DNA of 64,000 nt from Tretioscincus oriximinensis (GCA_022410635.1 JAJVDF010000970.1:4976-68975), one strand, 5' to 3'. Shown: positions 10,403 through 22,505, counted from the first letter of the stretch. Numbers and translations are program-made. Notes: generated by a model not told the origin, from the letters alone.

Positions 10403-10690
10403 ATGGCTACAGACAGCTAGCTGATGTAGAAGGAAGCTGCCTTTTGTAGCACAATTTCATTATAAAGTGGCATAAAGTATTTAGTTTTTATTGCTTGCCA
10501 TCAGAAAGCACAAAAATATGGTATTTCCTCTCCTTCCCATAAACCCACCTGCATTCCCCAAGAAGCCCTGCTGGAAATCCTGACTTGTGACTGGCTGATC
10601 AGTATCCCCTCCATCATTAGCTCCGGACTGTTGCTAAGCTGATGATTTCAAAGGGAAAAAATGTTTCCTTTTAAAATTGCCTGAGGGTTG
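10403..10690 (-). mobile_element. Family D short transposon (MITE-like), decayed
   Basis: CTACAGACAGCTAGCTGATG, GCTGCCTTTTGTAGC, GTGACTGGCTGATCAGTATC and TTGCTAAGCTGATGATTTCAAAGGG match, in order, the family D copies at 16.5 kb and, inverted, at 30045-30549. The termini are eroded. Confidence 0.5.
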
Positions 10691-10823
10691 GATGTTGCTA
10701 AGGTTTTTCCTACTCAGTGTACTTTTTTCCTGTGAAAAAGCAGTTGGTTGATGCCCTAAAGCCTTCAGTCTTGCTGCAGAAGGACAGGCAGGCACAGGGT
10801 TGTGAGGCAGGGGTGGGTCTTGG

Positions 10824-11002
10824 CAGTGCTTTTTTTCTAGAAAAAAAGGTAACGGTACTAACGCCGGCGAGGGGGGCGGCGTTAGGGNCCCCCGTCGCCG
10901 CCGCCACTAACACCGCGCCCCCGCCACTAACGCCGCCCCCCCTGCCTAAATAAAAAGTGCCGGAACTGCGTACCGGCGCGTACCGTCACAAAAAAAGCCC
11001 TG
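10824..11002. mobile_element. hAT-superfamily MITE, GC-rich core, 8-bp target duplication
   Basis: Terminal inverted repeats CAGTGCTTTTTTTCTAGAAA and the inverse ACAAAAAAAGCCCTG enclose 179 bp. The 8-bp direct repeat GGTCTTGG lies on both sides (10816-10823 and 11003-11010), the hallmark of hAT insertion. The core is very GC-rich, with repeated CCGCCACTAACGCCG-like units and one ambiguous base near 10888. There is no transposase. The exact target duplication indicates a fairly recent insertion. Confidence 0.88.
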
Positions 11003-11010
11003 GGTCTTGG

Positions 11011-13534
11011 CAGCTCTTCCAGGTGATATGCACATGGCACATAATGGGAATAAACCTGGGCATTTTGCTAGGGAAGCAGCATAAGACTACCAACTTTAAT
11101 CCCTGTACAATCTTGTTGCGATAGCGTGAATAAAACAATGCATCCAGAGTAGAGCATATGTGGAGCACTTTGGTCTTCCTAAGCCTGGCCAAACTGTAGT
11201 GTTACTTTCTATGGCCTTTTGCAACTGTGGGCTGAGCCACGCAGTTCTATCCCATATAAAAGGATAACTAGGAAACACAAGGTATACTAAACTGGCTTCA
11301 CTTCATCTATAGAACACTAACGAAAGAGCCCTGGAGAACTGGCAACATAATTTAGGAAAGCTTGATTCTTAGGGTGCATCCATATGTATCACAATTTCTT
11401 ATGTGTGATCTTCCATGTGCTTCCTCTTTGGGCCACACACTTAAATGGAGGTTTTGCTAGGCTTTACCATCCATCTGGAGAACGTCAGTAAAAGGTGAGG
11501 AAGGCTGGTGATCTTCATTGAAAAGCTGCCTGCTGTCTGTCCTCCCATGCGATGATATGAGTATTGCAAGAAGACATCAGCCAATAAGGCTGCAAGAATG
11601 CAGCAGACCGAGCATGCACAGATCAGTCTTCCTTCGTCCTTCTAATCGTTGTCGCCATTTTTCCAAGCAATTTGCTTTCTCCTCTCGGTGTGCACATACC
11701 CATATTCCCAAGAAGTGGAGTTTAATAACATGTGAATATAAACATCTAACAGAAAACACAAGAAAGCCCTACAGGAAATAACAGAGATAAACAGGAGCAA
11801 ATTCGCACCAGTTGTCTGTGGGACTTCCATCCTATTTATAGCTCTTTTCTTGAGGCAGCTGAAGCCTGGGCATGCCTCATTACACAAGCTCTCTCAACTA
11901 TCCTAATTAACCTTTTCTGTACTTACTGCTTTTTTCTGTAAGTTGCAAAATATTGAATCTCAAACAATTCTTCTCATTGCTTAGCTATGGTTTCAGAAGA
12001 AGGCCCTGCCTCCAGCTCAAGAATTTCTGGTAGACATTCTACAATTTGCGTTTCAAGCTGAATGAAGACAGCACCTACTGTTTGATGTAGCTATGCATTC
12101 TAATTGGTCAAATGGTGCCTGTGATTGTAAGAACAAATAAATAATAATGAAATAACAATGAAATAAATAATAATGATAGATAAAAAGAAATATGTAATTA
12201 AAAATGAAAGATTCAGTTGAAACATTAAAAGCATATGAAGCAACCTAAATGCCTTCCAAATTTGGTTACCAAACCAAAACTTTCAGTTCTTGCACTTTAT
12301 ATGAAGTGTGATATGGGAAAGGGGTTTCCGGTTTGTGCAATGAAATAAGGTAATAATCTTCACAGATCTTATGAATGAAAATCTGGATAAGGATAATATG
12401 GACAAAGTGGGATTAGCATATATTGAAGACATGTAACTAGTATTAAAGATAATTCAAAGGATTTGTTTCCTTCTTATGCTGAAGGTTTGCATTTCATAAT
12501 AGCAAGATTCTGTTTAGGATTCTATTGAACCCATTGATTCAATTGACCTGTGCATTTTGTAGTGTATTCTGANCAGACTAGAGAGCCAGACAGTGGTTAG
12601 TGTCAGACACTTCTTTAGTAATCTTCCAGTTTGATTGGGTGACCTTGGCCTGCTTACAGTAATGTATTTCATATCGTGTTCGAATAAACTTACCAGATAA
12701 AACCTGGGACAGAAGTTTGCATCTTTAAGTAATGTGAAACGGTGACCCCACCCACAGGTGCTGCAGGCATTAGAAGCTGCACCTAGTAAAAATCCTCTTC
12801 TACATAGCCACTAAAGGTGAAAAATTCTATCCTGGATTCTATCTGATAACTTATGCAGAGATCTCTTATCCCCATCTACTTCACAAAGGCTGCAGAGGCA
12901 CTAGGGCTAAAAACGGAAGCAAAAGTGCTTTGGAAATCTTTGAAGCAAATCTGAATACCAAATATCCTGTCCCTTCCAGTCCTGTTTCAACATACCCACA
13001 GAACACCTGATGAGCCCACTCCCTGAGCAGAGAAAGCCAAGGAACCTTTTTCTCTGCTCAGGAAGGGGGTGGAGAGGAGGCTTCTTTAAGACCCAATCCC
13101 AGTTGGGTCGCTTCCCTTCCTATTGTCAGCCCAAAACTCCTCCCTTCCTGGCTACAAATAATAATAATGAGAACAAGGTTGGGACAGTGCTCTGCCCAAA
13201 AAGACCAGCGCACAGATGTTACTTCATCNGGGGTTAAGAGGAACTGGCAGAAAATATTACATGGGCAGCAACCCAGCCCAGGAACACCATTACCTCACAG
13301 ATCAGCGTGAATCTGAAACGGAAAGGAGAGCAATTCTGTAGCCAGAGTAAAATTAACACNAATGGCAAAAAACAGCAGCGGTGTCAGGTTTTGACAAAGA
13401 ATTCCGTAGCAGAAACAAGTGGTGTGTGCATACTGAAGAAGGTGGGAGCAATTCAAAGTTGGTTTTTCTGGTAAGAAAATGTGGACAGAAGACACCTAAT
13501 CCGGTGTCACATCCGTTTTTAGCCCTAGTGCGTC
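11011..13534. other. Mostly unassigned; a few decayed MITE pieces
   Basis: 11371 onward starts like family D (AGGGTGCATCCATATG) but quickly becomes unrecognisable. 12125-12185 is a degenerate AATAAATAATAATG tract. 12720-12830 resembles foldback family E (CAGAAGTTTGCATCTTTAA, GCACCTAGTAAAAATCC). No coding exon is supported. Ambiguous bases lie near 12573, 13229 and 13360. Confidence 0.4.
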
Positions 13535-13740
13535 TGCAGCCAAAGTGTCTGTTGTGAAGAGAAAGTTAAACAAGTCACTTGAGTTACTTTCTTTGGATTG
13601 AGGAAAGTGGGATATAGAAACCAACTCTTCTTCTCCTCTCTCCTCCTCCCTCTCCTCCACTTCTGCTCTCTCATTCTCTTTCTTTCTCTCCTCCTCCTTT
13701 TCCTCCCTCTCTTCCTCCCCCCTTCTCCTCGCTCAACAAA
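13535..13740 (+). mobile_element. SINE 3' half with pyrimidine tail
   Basis: AGTGTCTGTTGTGAAGAGAAAG, GAGGAAAGTGGGATATAGAAACC and AACTCTTCTTCTC match the 3' portion of the tRNA-SINEs. A 110-bp TC-rich tract follows to about 13735. The head with pol III boxes is missing. Confidence 0.65.
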
Positions 13741-14284
13741 AATTGCTTTGTACATGTTTCTGTTGCAGTCTGACTATCTTTGCCTGCAATGACTGAAGAG
13801 TTACTGTTCTTCTGAACAAAAGACTCTCACAACAAACAGAGCGCTAATGATGGGACAAGATACCGCGCTGGCAGTTACCATTCTTGAGATGTCAAAAATC
13901 TTTGCAAAACGTCCTCTGAAAAGCAGTTCTACCTAAGGGCAACAGAGACAGAAATGGAATCAGACAACCTGAGTAGTCTTTATCCCTCCCTTTCCTCCAC
14001 CACCCCCAACACTGAATTCATTGCTAGTTTGATCTGCTTATTAAGATTGAGATTCTTTAAATATATCTCCAAAATTTTTGAGTGAAGCCTTGAAAAACCC
14101 TTTTCTGAGTGTCTGCCAAACCTGTTCCCATAATTTTCATTAGAAATCAGTATTTCAATAGATGCTTAAAGTCTCAGTAACTCCCTAGACTGTAATTGGA
14201 AATTAAAATTTCGGGAAAAAATATTTCTTTAGTGGCAATTGATAAATCCATGAAAATGGGAGTTTCCAAATTAAGCACAGCCAC
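13741..14284. other. Unassigned
   Basis: No gene or repeat recognised. Confidence 0.3.
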
Positions 14285-14402
14285 ACTGAGCTTTATTCTG
14301 AGTTCTACCTCAGGCAGAGCTTAGACATCCACTTGCCACTGGCATGCAGTAGCATGCAGGCTCCTATTCCAAGACATAGCCCAGTAGGGACAGGGCCTTA
14401 GG
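14285..14402. mobile_element. Decayed copy of the GGCCCTGTC foldback family
   Basis: CACTGAGCTTTATTCTGAG, ACATCCACTTGCCACTGGC and AGTAGGGACAGGGCC correspond to both arms of the 180-bp palindrome at 54405-54584, with many substitutions. Confidence 0.6.
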
Positions 14403-14524
14403 CTCCCTTGTATTTTCAAACTTTCAAAAATGAAACTGGCTTCAGTCTGGCCTTGTTGTATCAGTCTCTTATTTGCTAGGCTACCTCCCAACTTGAAGTC
14501 ATCTGAATGACTTTGCCCTAGTAA

Positions 14525-14698
14525 CAGTTCTTCAAAGCTCTCTCAGCGCCCCACCTACTTCACAAGATGTGTATTATGAAGAGCAGAAAAGGAGGTTAAG
14601 TAAGCCACTTTGGTACCATTTGGGTTGAGAAAAGTAGGGTATAAAAACCAACTCTTCTTCTTTTCCTCCTCTTCCCCCTCCTCCTCTGGCGCCCTCCA
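14525..14698 (+). mobile_element. SINE 3' half with pyrimidine tail
   Basis: CTCTCTCAGCGCCCCACCTAC, TTGAGAAAAGTAGGGTATAAAA and CCAACTCTTCTTC match the 3' half of the tRNA-SINEs. The CCTCCTC tract to 14695 is the expanded tail. Confidence 0.7.
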
Positions 14699-16440
14699 CA
14701 CAATGAGTGAAAGTGAGTAAAACCAGCTGTCTAAAAGTGATCGCAGGTTTCACTGGGGTCATACCTTGCTTTGGAGCTGGTGCGAGGCTGGCTCAAGAAT
14801 GCAGAAAAACATATCAGCCAGTTGTGATTCTGAAGTCCTGCTGCCTGGCGCCATTTTGAGNCAGCCGTCTTCCCATGATGGTGTGGCATACACTAGGGCT
14901 GCAGGCAGCTGCACAATGAAGGATGCAGCATTTCTCAATCCATCTGGAAAGGATCAGCAATGGCTGATTCTGTTTGCATTTCAACAATTTTTCGAATGCG
15001 CTACGAAGCCTGGGAAAAAGCCATTTACACATATGGCTGAAAGATCATGAAGTTGAGACATTGTGGTAAGAATCATGTGGAGGGGGCCTCTGTTTCTGGG
15101 AATGTAGGCTACAAGCAAGGCCTGATATTGGCTCTTGCCGGAGCTTATAGCATAGGAAGTGTGTTTTGGGTTAGCATTGTGACTAGACAGTACAGATTGA
15201 TGGGAGTTTAACCATTTCTTTGTGAGCACTTGCCACTATGGTCCCCTGGTGGAAGATAGAGGCCCCTAAACCCTCTTTAAATTCTCTGGAATGTTCATGC
15301 TATCAGAGAAGATACTGGGACCACCTCCCCGCCCCAAGTTAAATTAATCCAAAAGCTATTGTGGATTTTAAATCTGTTCTTCCAAGTCCCAGAACATTTA
15401 TTGCTTTCTAATGTTTACTCTGTACACAGTTACGTCCCTGCTAAGAGGGTGTGGATGCAGGTTCCTGTTGATGTGTCCGTGTTTGAGATTAGTCAAGTAA
15501 AGGTAGGTTTTACTGTTAACTCTATGATGACTGTAACATAGCCTTGCACAATCTTTGTACTTTTCTACACTTTTTGAAGAGAGGAGTGAATATTGTGTTA
15601 CCTCCAAGTGAAAATACTGGAGAGTTGTAGATTTTTGAGGAGAAAACAAAATGTAGTAGAATTATCCTCCTGATTGCCTTTACTTCTGCATGAAATATTT
15701 ATGTGTCATGAGGCAGAATATTCCACATTGCTGTATTAGTGTATCTGATTTGATTTTTGTGTTAAATAATCTTTTAAGGACCAGTTCTATGTTGCAGCTT
15801 TCTATTAGCAAAGTAAGGGTCACAATCGTTTCAACAGGTTTCAGCAGTTTTGCCTACTTCAACAGAAGGACAAGGTGGGGGACTATTTTGGACAAATGCC
15901 ACATCACATTTGAGATTGTAGGCCAATAATCAAATTTACCACAGGCAAATTGAAGGCAGATGACAATGGTGCTCTATACAAAGGAAGGATAATAGAGACA
16001 TAAATAAAAGATGCCTCTATTCATAGGCTGCGTCAAGACAGGGTCAATAATCTTCTTGAATGTAGGATTTTGCCCTTGCATTTGCCTCATTAGGTTGTTA
16101 TATACACTGGCAGATTGCAGGTTTTAAACCTGATTATCTGGATTATTGGTGAACTGGGACAATCAACTGTCAAACTGATATGTGGGGTTATGGCAAAAAG
16201 GCTGTATGTGTAGGTAGTTTTGGACAGGAGGAGGAACTACTGGACTAACTCTTGACAACCAGAAATCAAAATGGCTGACAGGAGAGTATGTCACATATTG
16301 GTAATTGGAAAATCTTGCCTGTCAGGAGCTAACAGGATGATAAAACTCTAAATATATTTTAAAGATATGAATGAGGTGCATTAAAACAAGAAAACTGAAA
16401 TCTGGATAATCAGAAAATTTATCAGAAAATTCCAGAATAA
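14699..16440. other. Unassigned
   Basis: About 1.7 kb without a recognisable repeat or gene; short open frames only. One ambiguous base lies near 14862. It could be unique intergenic or intronic DNA. Confidence 0.35.
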
Positions 16441-16700
16441 ACAAGTGGCAGATACCAACAGCAAAACAAGTGGCAAAGAGTGCCATCCAGACTGCTGCCT
16501 TTGTAGGGCTATTTCTGTATATCATGTTATATAGGATTTACATTGTCATTGATGGCTGCCCTCATGCACAGAGAGATGTCCTTGCTATGAAAAACTCTGT
16601 AAATCCTAGTTTGTGGTTGGCTGATCTGTATCTCTGCCTGATTGATTATTGGCTCCTTTTGTTGCCAAGCTGGGGAATTCAAAGGAAAAACCTCAGGGAC
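16441..16700 (-). mobile_element. Family D short transposon copy
   Basis: GCCATCCAGACTGCTGCC, TAGGGCTATTTCTGTATATC, AAATCCTAGTTTGTGGTTGGCTGA and TTGCCAAGCTGGGGAATTCAAAGG are the inverse of the 30045-30549 element, which contains AGCCAATTGCAAGCTAGGAT and CACCAACTTGGCAACG. It is truncated at one end. Confidence 0.6.
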
Positions 16701-16795
16701 GAAGAGAGAACAGAAAGAGACAGGGGGAGAGAAGGTGAGAAAGAGAGAAAGATAGAAAGAAAGAAGGGGGAAATACAGAAAGAGAGAGATCCATT
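16701..16795 (+). repeat. GA-rich purine tract
   Basis: Runs such as GAGAGAAGGTGAGAAAGAGAG directly follow the family D copy. Confidence 0.75.
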
Positions 16796-17689
16796 CAAGG
16801 TAGCTGATTTNTAGCAGACTTGAGCTTAGCCAGTTCTGCAAATATAAGTATCACTTTTCAGTTCCGGTTTTACCAGTCATACTTGCTTTCACAATATATG
16901 TTTTAGATAACATAAAGATTACATTCACCTATCTATAGAATACTTTGTATTTACTTACAGCATTAATTTGAAGGTACAATTTCTGTTTGATTTAGCATAC
17001 CTGAACCTTCGCATACTAGATGACCAGATAGCTTAAATGTGTGATTACACAAACTCTGCTGTAGCTGAATCAGAAAAGCTGCTGTTACTATTCAAATTGT
17101 CAGGCTGCAATTACACATCATTATTTAACTTAAACTACTTTAAAAGCGAAAATGGGTTGAGGATGGAGAAGATGTGGTCAGAAACCACATAAATAGAGAC
17201 ATCGTCAATCTGTTTTGAATTTGATGGCAGCCACAAGGCTACAAGGAGAGTTGGGTGTGATCCTGGGGCTTGACATTGCGTTTGGGCTCCTTTTTGTTCC
17301 TCCATGCTCAATGGCAGAGGTGACTGCATTGATTTCGGTCAGCATGGACCTTCTGCTGGAGCCATGATGGCAACATGGAGAGAACATGGTAGCACCTGCA
17401 GAATCCTGTCCCTAATGACAAGAAGCACCTTCTGTTTCTCCAAGGGTGATGAAACACTCCAACATGACCGGCAGCGCCATATACCCAGGAAAGATGGAGC
17501 AAGGATGCCTAGATTAATCTGCTGTGTTTGGGGCAAAGAGAATAATTATTCCCTTTGGCTTTTGACTAATTCTTGTGTCTTCTCAAACGGATGCTACCAA
17601 ACCGTAGCTGTGGTCATTCTAACCATATATCCCAATCATTTCCTGTAACTACTTTCTGGGGTCAATACACAAAGCCATGGATAGTGTTA
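16796..17689. other. Unassigned
   Basis: Short overlapping open frames on both strands at 17135-17650 show no recognisable domain. No gene is supported. Confidence 0.3.
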
Positions 17690-18490
17690 AAAGCAAAACT
17701 ACAAGACTGGCATTTTAAAACAATACCTGAAAGTGGGGAACCAGAAGCTATTTTCTCAACGGAACGTCAGGTTAAAGAGGTGTGTCTTCGAGCATTCTCT
17801 GAATGAAGACAGTGATGATGTGCCTCAAGGGGAAGACTATTCCATAATCTGGGGGCAACCATGAGAAGGCCCTGATTTCTATTCCCTCTGCTGCTGAGAA
17901 GGGTGGACCTCCTCTGCTGATCGTAATGCATGGAAAGTTTGATTTGGGAGAAGGTGTTTCTTTAGACCTTTGGGGTCCAAGTTATTTAGGACCTTATAAG
18001 TTAAGGTTAATACCTTGAATTAAACACAGTAGCAGATTAGCAGCCAGTGCTGCTCTTTCAAGACTAGCATGATATGTGTCTGCCTAGTTGTTCCAGTCAG
18101 CAGTCTAGCTGCTGCATTCTACACCAACTGCAGCTTCTAAACAGTTTTCAAGGGCAGCCCCATGTAGAGTGCATTACAATAGTCATATCTGAAGTTACCA
18201 GAATGTGCATTAGTGTGGCAAGATTGTTCAGAAGTGGCCATAATTGGTGAACTAGACATAACTGGATCTTCAAATATCAAGCGCAGACTCCAGAAACAAC
18301 CCAATAGTTTACACCCATTTCTTCCAGGGCATTTCAACCCCATTGAGAATAGGATGCCTCCCAACTTCATAGGCCTGGGATCCCAGGAAGCTGGATTCAG
18401 CTTCAATATATTGGTTCCCATCCTGTCCATCACTTCCTCCAGGCACTTGTGAAGCAATGGAGCATGTTTAAAAATAAACATGTGACCAAG
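17690..18490 (-). mobile_element. L2-clade LINE 3' region, inverted
   Basis: Read on the minus strand this is the L2 coding end and UTR. The DYCNALYMGLPLKTV-encoding segment is at about 18140-18190 (CAAGGGCAGCCCCATGTAG on the plus strand), preceded and followed by recognisable pieces such as GCTCTTTCAAGACTAGCATG and TTTGGGGTCCAAGTTATTTAGG. Frameshifts break the frame. The upstream part (18190-18490, CATCACTTCCTCCAGGCAC) is probably the internal region of the same family but is less certain. Confidence 0.68.
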
Positions 18491-19424
18491 GACAAGATGG
18501 GCATTATAATTCCATCAAACTAAGAAATCTAACTTCTTTTTTTTCCTCACCAAAAATTGCTTTCTACTTATGCAGATCTTAAAAAATTCCCAAATGTTAG
18601 TTCTTCCCTTTGTGTCAAGTTGATTGCATAAGGGTTGACATTCAAGAGCTGAATTTCGGCAGTAGAGATAATAAGGTTTTTGGAGATAGATGGAAATTCT
18701 CATTATTTGGAAATGCTTTCCTCTGCTGTAATTCATTGCACATCTGATGACGACTCTGCCCCTTTGAAGAGGGGTTATTTTCTCTTTATCTTGACCTTTT
18801 CCAACAGTAATGATTGTCCCAGCATGACTCATTATCTTGCTTGGAGAAGCAGTCAGACTGGGTTGGCATTCAGGCCAGAATTAACTTTCCTTTAAGATCG
18901 CTGGAGAATCCTTTCTTGGCAATGCCACAAGCTCTTCCAATCAATATAGTCCCTTCTGCTTGAAAATCACTCAGGAGCACATCAAGGCAATCAATAAAAT
19001 GCATTCCACTGGATGGATNGACTTCAATTTTATCCCAAATAAGTCGCCACAATTGAAACAAACAATTGTTCATATTGTAAAGTTTTCCAATTACATTTGG
19101 TGTTATTTTGTTTTTCCAAAAATTTACCTGTTACCTGTTATTCCTTGGCAGTTCACCTGCAGTTGTACTAAGGCTATTCATTGATTTTGCCTGAATGCTT
19201 CCAATCAGTTGTGTTCTTAGGTTAACCTTCACTTTGGCACAATAACAACCTCTGGAGAATTGTTTGAGGTTTGTTAGATTATACGAGGTGATAGAAATTG
19301 GAAACTCATCACAATTCAGACTGCAGTAATTTTATCACAAATGCTTATATTATAGAAAGGTTGGGGGTGTCACATCTTCAAATTAGTGCCATATTTTCAA
19401 TTTTAGGACAAAGTTTGCCTGGAT
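18491..19424. other. Unassigned
   Basis: No repeat or gene recognised. One ambiguous base lies near 19019. Confidence 0.3.
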
Positions 19425-19896
19425 GAAATTAAACCCGAAGCTTTGCTCTATTGACTGATTGATTGAAACTTAAAACAGTACTTGGAACGGGGAAAGGAAA
19501 GCTGTTTCTTCAACCAAAGGCCAGGTTAAAGTAGTATGCCTGTAAGAGCNTTCTGAATCTATACAGATGGTGCATTGAGATTATTCCATATTTTGGGGGT
19601 TGTCAATGAGAAGACCTGTCCTCAGATCCCACCCCTTTTCCTACTGAAAGTGCCTCTTTTTTAGGTCTTTTAGCCTGTGCAGGTTGATATGAAAGGTATT
19701 CCTTTAGCTATTAGTTATTTAGAGCCTTATAGGTTTAAGTTATTTTAAATTGGGCTCAATAGAAAATTGTCAGCCCGTGCAGCTCTTTCAAGGCCTATGT
19801 AATATGTGTTGCATTGTGCACCAGCTGCAGCTTCTGAACTGTTTTCAATTATAGCTACATTCAAATTGCAATAGTCAAATCTGGAAGTTACCAGAG
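19425..19896 (-). mobile_element. L2-clade LINE 3' region, inverted, older copy
   Basis: It follows the same block order as 17690-18200: CAACCAAAGGCCAGGTTAAAG, TTCCATATTTTGGGGG, TTATTTAGAGCCTTATAGG, CAGCTCTTTCAAGGCC, CACCAGCTGCAGCTTCTGAAC. It is more diverged and has no usable frame. Confidence 0.65.
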
Positions 19897-20145
19897 CATT
19901 ATATTTATTTATTTGTATTTATATCCCACCCTAAGGTCTCAGGTTAGCCAACCATAGAGTGGCGCACATAGCTTTTGTTGCTTTTTTCATAACAGACACC
20001 CTGTGAAGAAGGTGGGGCTGAGAGACTTCAAAGAACTGTGACTGGCCCAAGGTCACCCAGGTAGCTTTCATGGAGGNGTGGGGAATCCAACCAGGAGACT
20101 GCCAGATGTGAATCCAACACTCTAATCACTACACCAAACTGGCTC
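19897..20145 (-). mobile_element. tRNA-derived SINE, family II, with L2-type tail
   Basis: Inverted, it reads AGAGCCAGTTTGGTGTAGTG as box A, then GTTGGATTCCCCAC near box B. The body GTGACCTTGGGCCAGTCAC, CAGCCCCACCTTCTTCACAGGG follows, then the L2-like CTGAGACCTTAGGG stem and an AATAAATAAATA tail. The organisation matches the 33467-33725 copy. One ambiguous base lies near 20077. Confidence 0.82.
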
Positions 20146-20214
20146 TATAATATGCAATTATAATATTATAATTATTGCATATTATAATATGCCATTATAA
20201 GAATTATAGTGATA

Positions 20215-20680
20215 CAACTCTCCCTTTGTGTTCACCAATGCTGCCTCTGTACCGTCCTGTACATCCACTGGAATGACTTAATCACCAGCAATGCTGTCCT
20301 TCGACTGGCAGAAGTCACCAGCACTGAGGTCATGATGCTGAAGAAGCAGGACATATTTCTAGGATGAAGCATTATTGCCTACACAAGATAGTACTGTATG
20401 GAGAACTCGCCACTGGTGGCCATAACAGAGGGGCACTGAAGGATTCAAGGACTCTCTCAAGGAATCACATTGACCACTATCAGTGGCCATCTACAAGGTT
20501 GTGTCCCCTTTTAAGAATGCACAGGCTAACCTTGAGGACAAGAGACAATGGTTGAAGAACCAGGATATAAGTGCGGCAACACATCCAGTTAAGACCTTCT
20601 TCTGTATTCAGTGCAGCTGGACTTTCTTATTCCACATTAGCCTGAACAGCCACCAGCAAGTCTGNTACAGCTGTAGATAG
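20215..20680 (+). pseudogene. LINE ORF2 C-terminus with C2H2 motif, decayed
   Basis: Three frames together carry a block order well known from the C-termini of some non-LTR retrotransposon proteins. IHWNDLITSNAVLRLAEVTS is at about 20260-20320, VLYGELATGGHNRG at about 20388-20430, and a zinc-finger-like CIQCSWTF...HISLNSHQQ at about 20600-20655. Frameshifts and at least one lost stretch separate them, so no protein can be made. The LINE clade is not identified. It differs from the CR1 and L2 copies in this window, which lack the C2H2 motif. Confidence 0.6.
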
Positions 20681-20989
20681 CTACTCCCCTGCCCTTTCAT
20701 AAATCTTCATTTGCAAAGCCATGTCAAGAAGATTCATGTGTATTAACTGAGGAGACTTGGGTCAGGTGACACTCAGTCACATTAGAAGTGCTTTCTCTGA
20801 AATTTACGCCATGTGTTAGTTTTCCTCTTCTAAAGATTGGGAGAAATGACAGAATGTTCCTTTCACTCCATCTTGTTTTTATCCCTCTCCAACAGCTTAT
20901 ATCCCTCCCCAAAAGAAAGAACGTGGCTTGATCTCATTTTTCACGGCAAGTTGAAGTCAATTAGAAAGAGGGAAATGTTGCAGTAGGAA

Positions 20990-21555
20990 TATCACAGGCT
21001 GAAATGGAAGACAAGGATGATCAAAGAGCTGGAATACTTCAAGAAATTGTCTAGTTCTCTTCAGTCCTGAAAACCTGCACGTGCTCTGACTGAAGTGTAT
21101 AAAACCATGCATGGTTTGGATAAGGTGAATAGAGAAGAATTGTTTTCTTTACAGCTCTAAGATCAGAGGACACTCTGATGAGGGGAAAGATGAAGGGAAA
21201 AAAGATTTAGGATAGTATTTTTTTACCCAGAGGGTTCATTGGTCTATGGAATTTACTTCCAGAAGAGGTGGTGGTACCCAGCAGCCTGGATAGCTTTAAG
21301 ACAGCATTAGACAGGTTCATGGAAGCCAGGTGTATTGATAGCTATTAGGATGGATCTCTTGCTACTGCCTCTGGGATGGAGCAACAGGCAAGATGCCAGA
21401 AATACCATTTGCAGAGAGTTGAGAACAAGTTAAAATTTTGCCTTCGTTTGCTTGAGATGCCCAGTAGCAATTGGTAAGCAACNGCGTATGACAGAATGCT
21501 GTACTAGGTGTGTTGTAGCCCCATTCAGCAGAGTCCCTGTTATGTTCTTACATTT
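20990..21555 (+). mobile_element. CR1-clade LINE 3' fragment, old
   Basis: AAGGATGATCAAAGAGCTGGA, CTGACTGAAGTGTATAAAACC, GAGGGTTCATTGGTCTATGG, AGACAGCATTAGACAGGTTC and CTCTGGGATGGAGCAACAGG occur in order, ending CCTGTTATGTTCTTAC. The coding part is badly eroded. A second CR1 follows about 100 bp downstream in the same orientation. Confidence 0.78.
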
Positions 21556-21665
21556 GATAAGAGCTGAGGGAAAGCGGTAGAGAAAATACAGCTATAGAAC
21601 ACCTCACAATGGCCTTTGTTTGCAAGCCATGAGGTAGCTATTAATTCAAGTCACAAGAATTTAGG

Positions 21666-22200
21666 GCAACAAGAATGATCAAAGGACTGGAGCACCTCCC
21701 TTATGAAGTCAGGCTGCAATGTCTGGGCCTCTTCAGCCTCGAAAGTCAACATTTAAGAGGTGGTCTGATTGAAGTTTACAAAATCATGCATGGGATGGAT
21801 AGGCTGAATAGAGAAAAATGTTTTCTGTATCACACAACACTAGGACCAGAGGGCACTCCTTGAAACTGATGGGCAGAAAAGTGAGAACAGACAAAGGAAA
21901 GTCTTTTTTCACCCAGAGAGTCATCGACCTGAAGAGATAGTGGTAGCTAACAGCTTGGATAGTTTCAAGGCAGGACTAGGCAGGTTTATGGACACCAAGG
22001 GTATAAATGGGTACTAGGATGGATGTCTGGATGTTGCAGGACTCCTGAAATGCCATTTGCAGGGAGTCATGAACAGGTGCATATTTTGCTTTCCTCTATT
22101 CGGAATGCCCAGGTGCATCTGGTGGACCTCTGTGAGAGACAGAATGCTGGACTAGATCGGCTGTGGCCTGATCCAGTATGGCTCTTCTTATGTTCTTATG
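21666..22200 (+). mobile_element. CR1-clade LINE 3' end, mosaic of two copies
   Basis: The open frame 21675-21863 encodes MIKGLEHLPYEVRLQCLGLF and RGGLIEVYKIMHG, the usual CR1 C-terminal block. The UTR ends TTCTTATGTTCTTATG at about 22200. Up to base 21999 the sequence follows the copy at 22506-22685 (one mismatch seen from 21820). From 21981 onward it is identical to the inverse of window bases 348 to 1, including a shared 22-base UTR deletion. The 19 bases 21981-21999 are common to both sources. Confidence 0.82.
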
Positions 22201-22505
22201 TGCAGACGCATACACACGAAAGAGTATGGGGGTCCTCCGGAATGATGTCTGAATATCCCAGCAATAGTTTATTCTGGGGAAAACGGTGTTTATTGTGGGT
22301 TGACTGCTGAAAAATGCTTAGCACATGTTCTCGAGTCTTCCTCATAGCACTCTGAATGAGGTAGAAAAATGCTGTGTGCATGAACTTGTCTTGGAAAAAA
22401 ACGCTAATCATATTTGGCAACTACAGAATCATAATAGCTATTAAGCCTTTGTGCACACGATGTTTTTCTTGTTCCTCGGGCACAAGTACTAAGAGTTTTT
22501 CAGTA
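22201..22505 (+). mobile_element. Family A fragments following the CR1 tail
   Basis: 22201-22328 is the exact inverse of bases 1-128 and contains the family A core CAATAGTTTATTCTGGGG. The element continues to a terminus-like GCTGTGTGCATG near 22377. A second terminus-like TTGTGCACACGATG lies at 22450. No family A sequence precedes the CR1 here, unlike at the window start. Confidence 0.7.

Noticed and set aside
13010..13237. Possible coding exon (Pro/Arg-rich frame)
   Set aside because: No homology recognised, and it contains an ambiguous base near its end.
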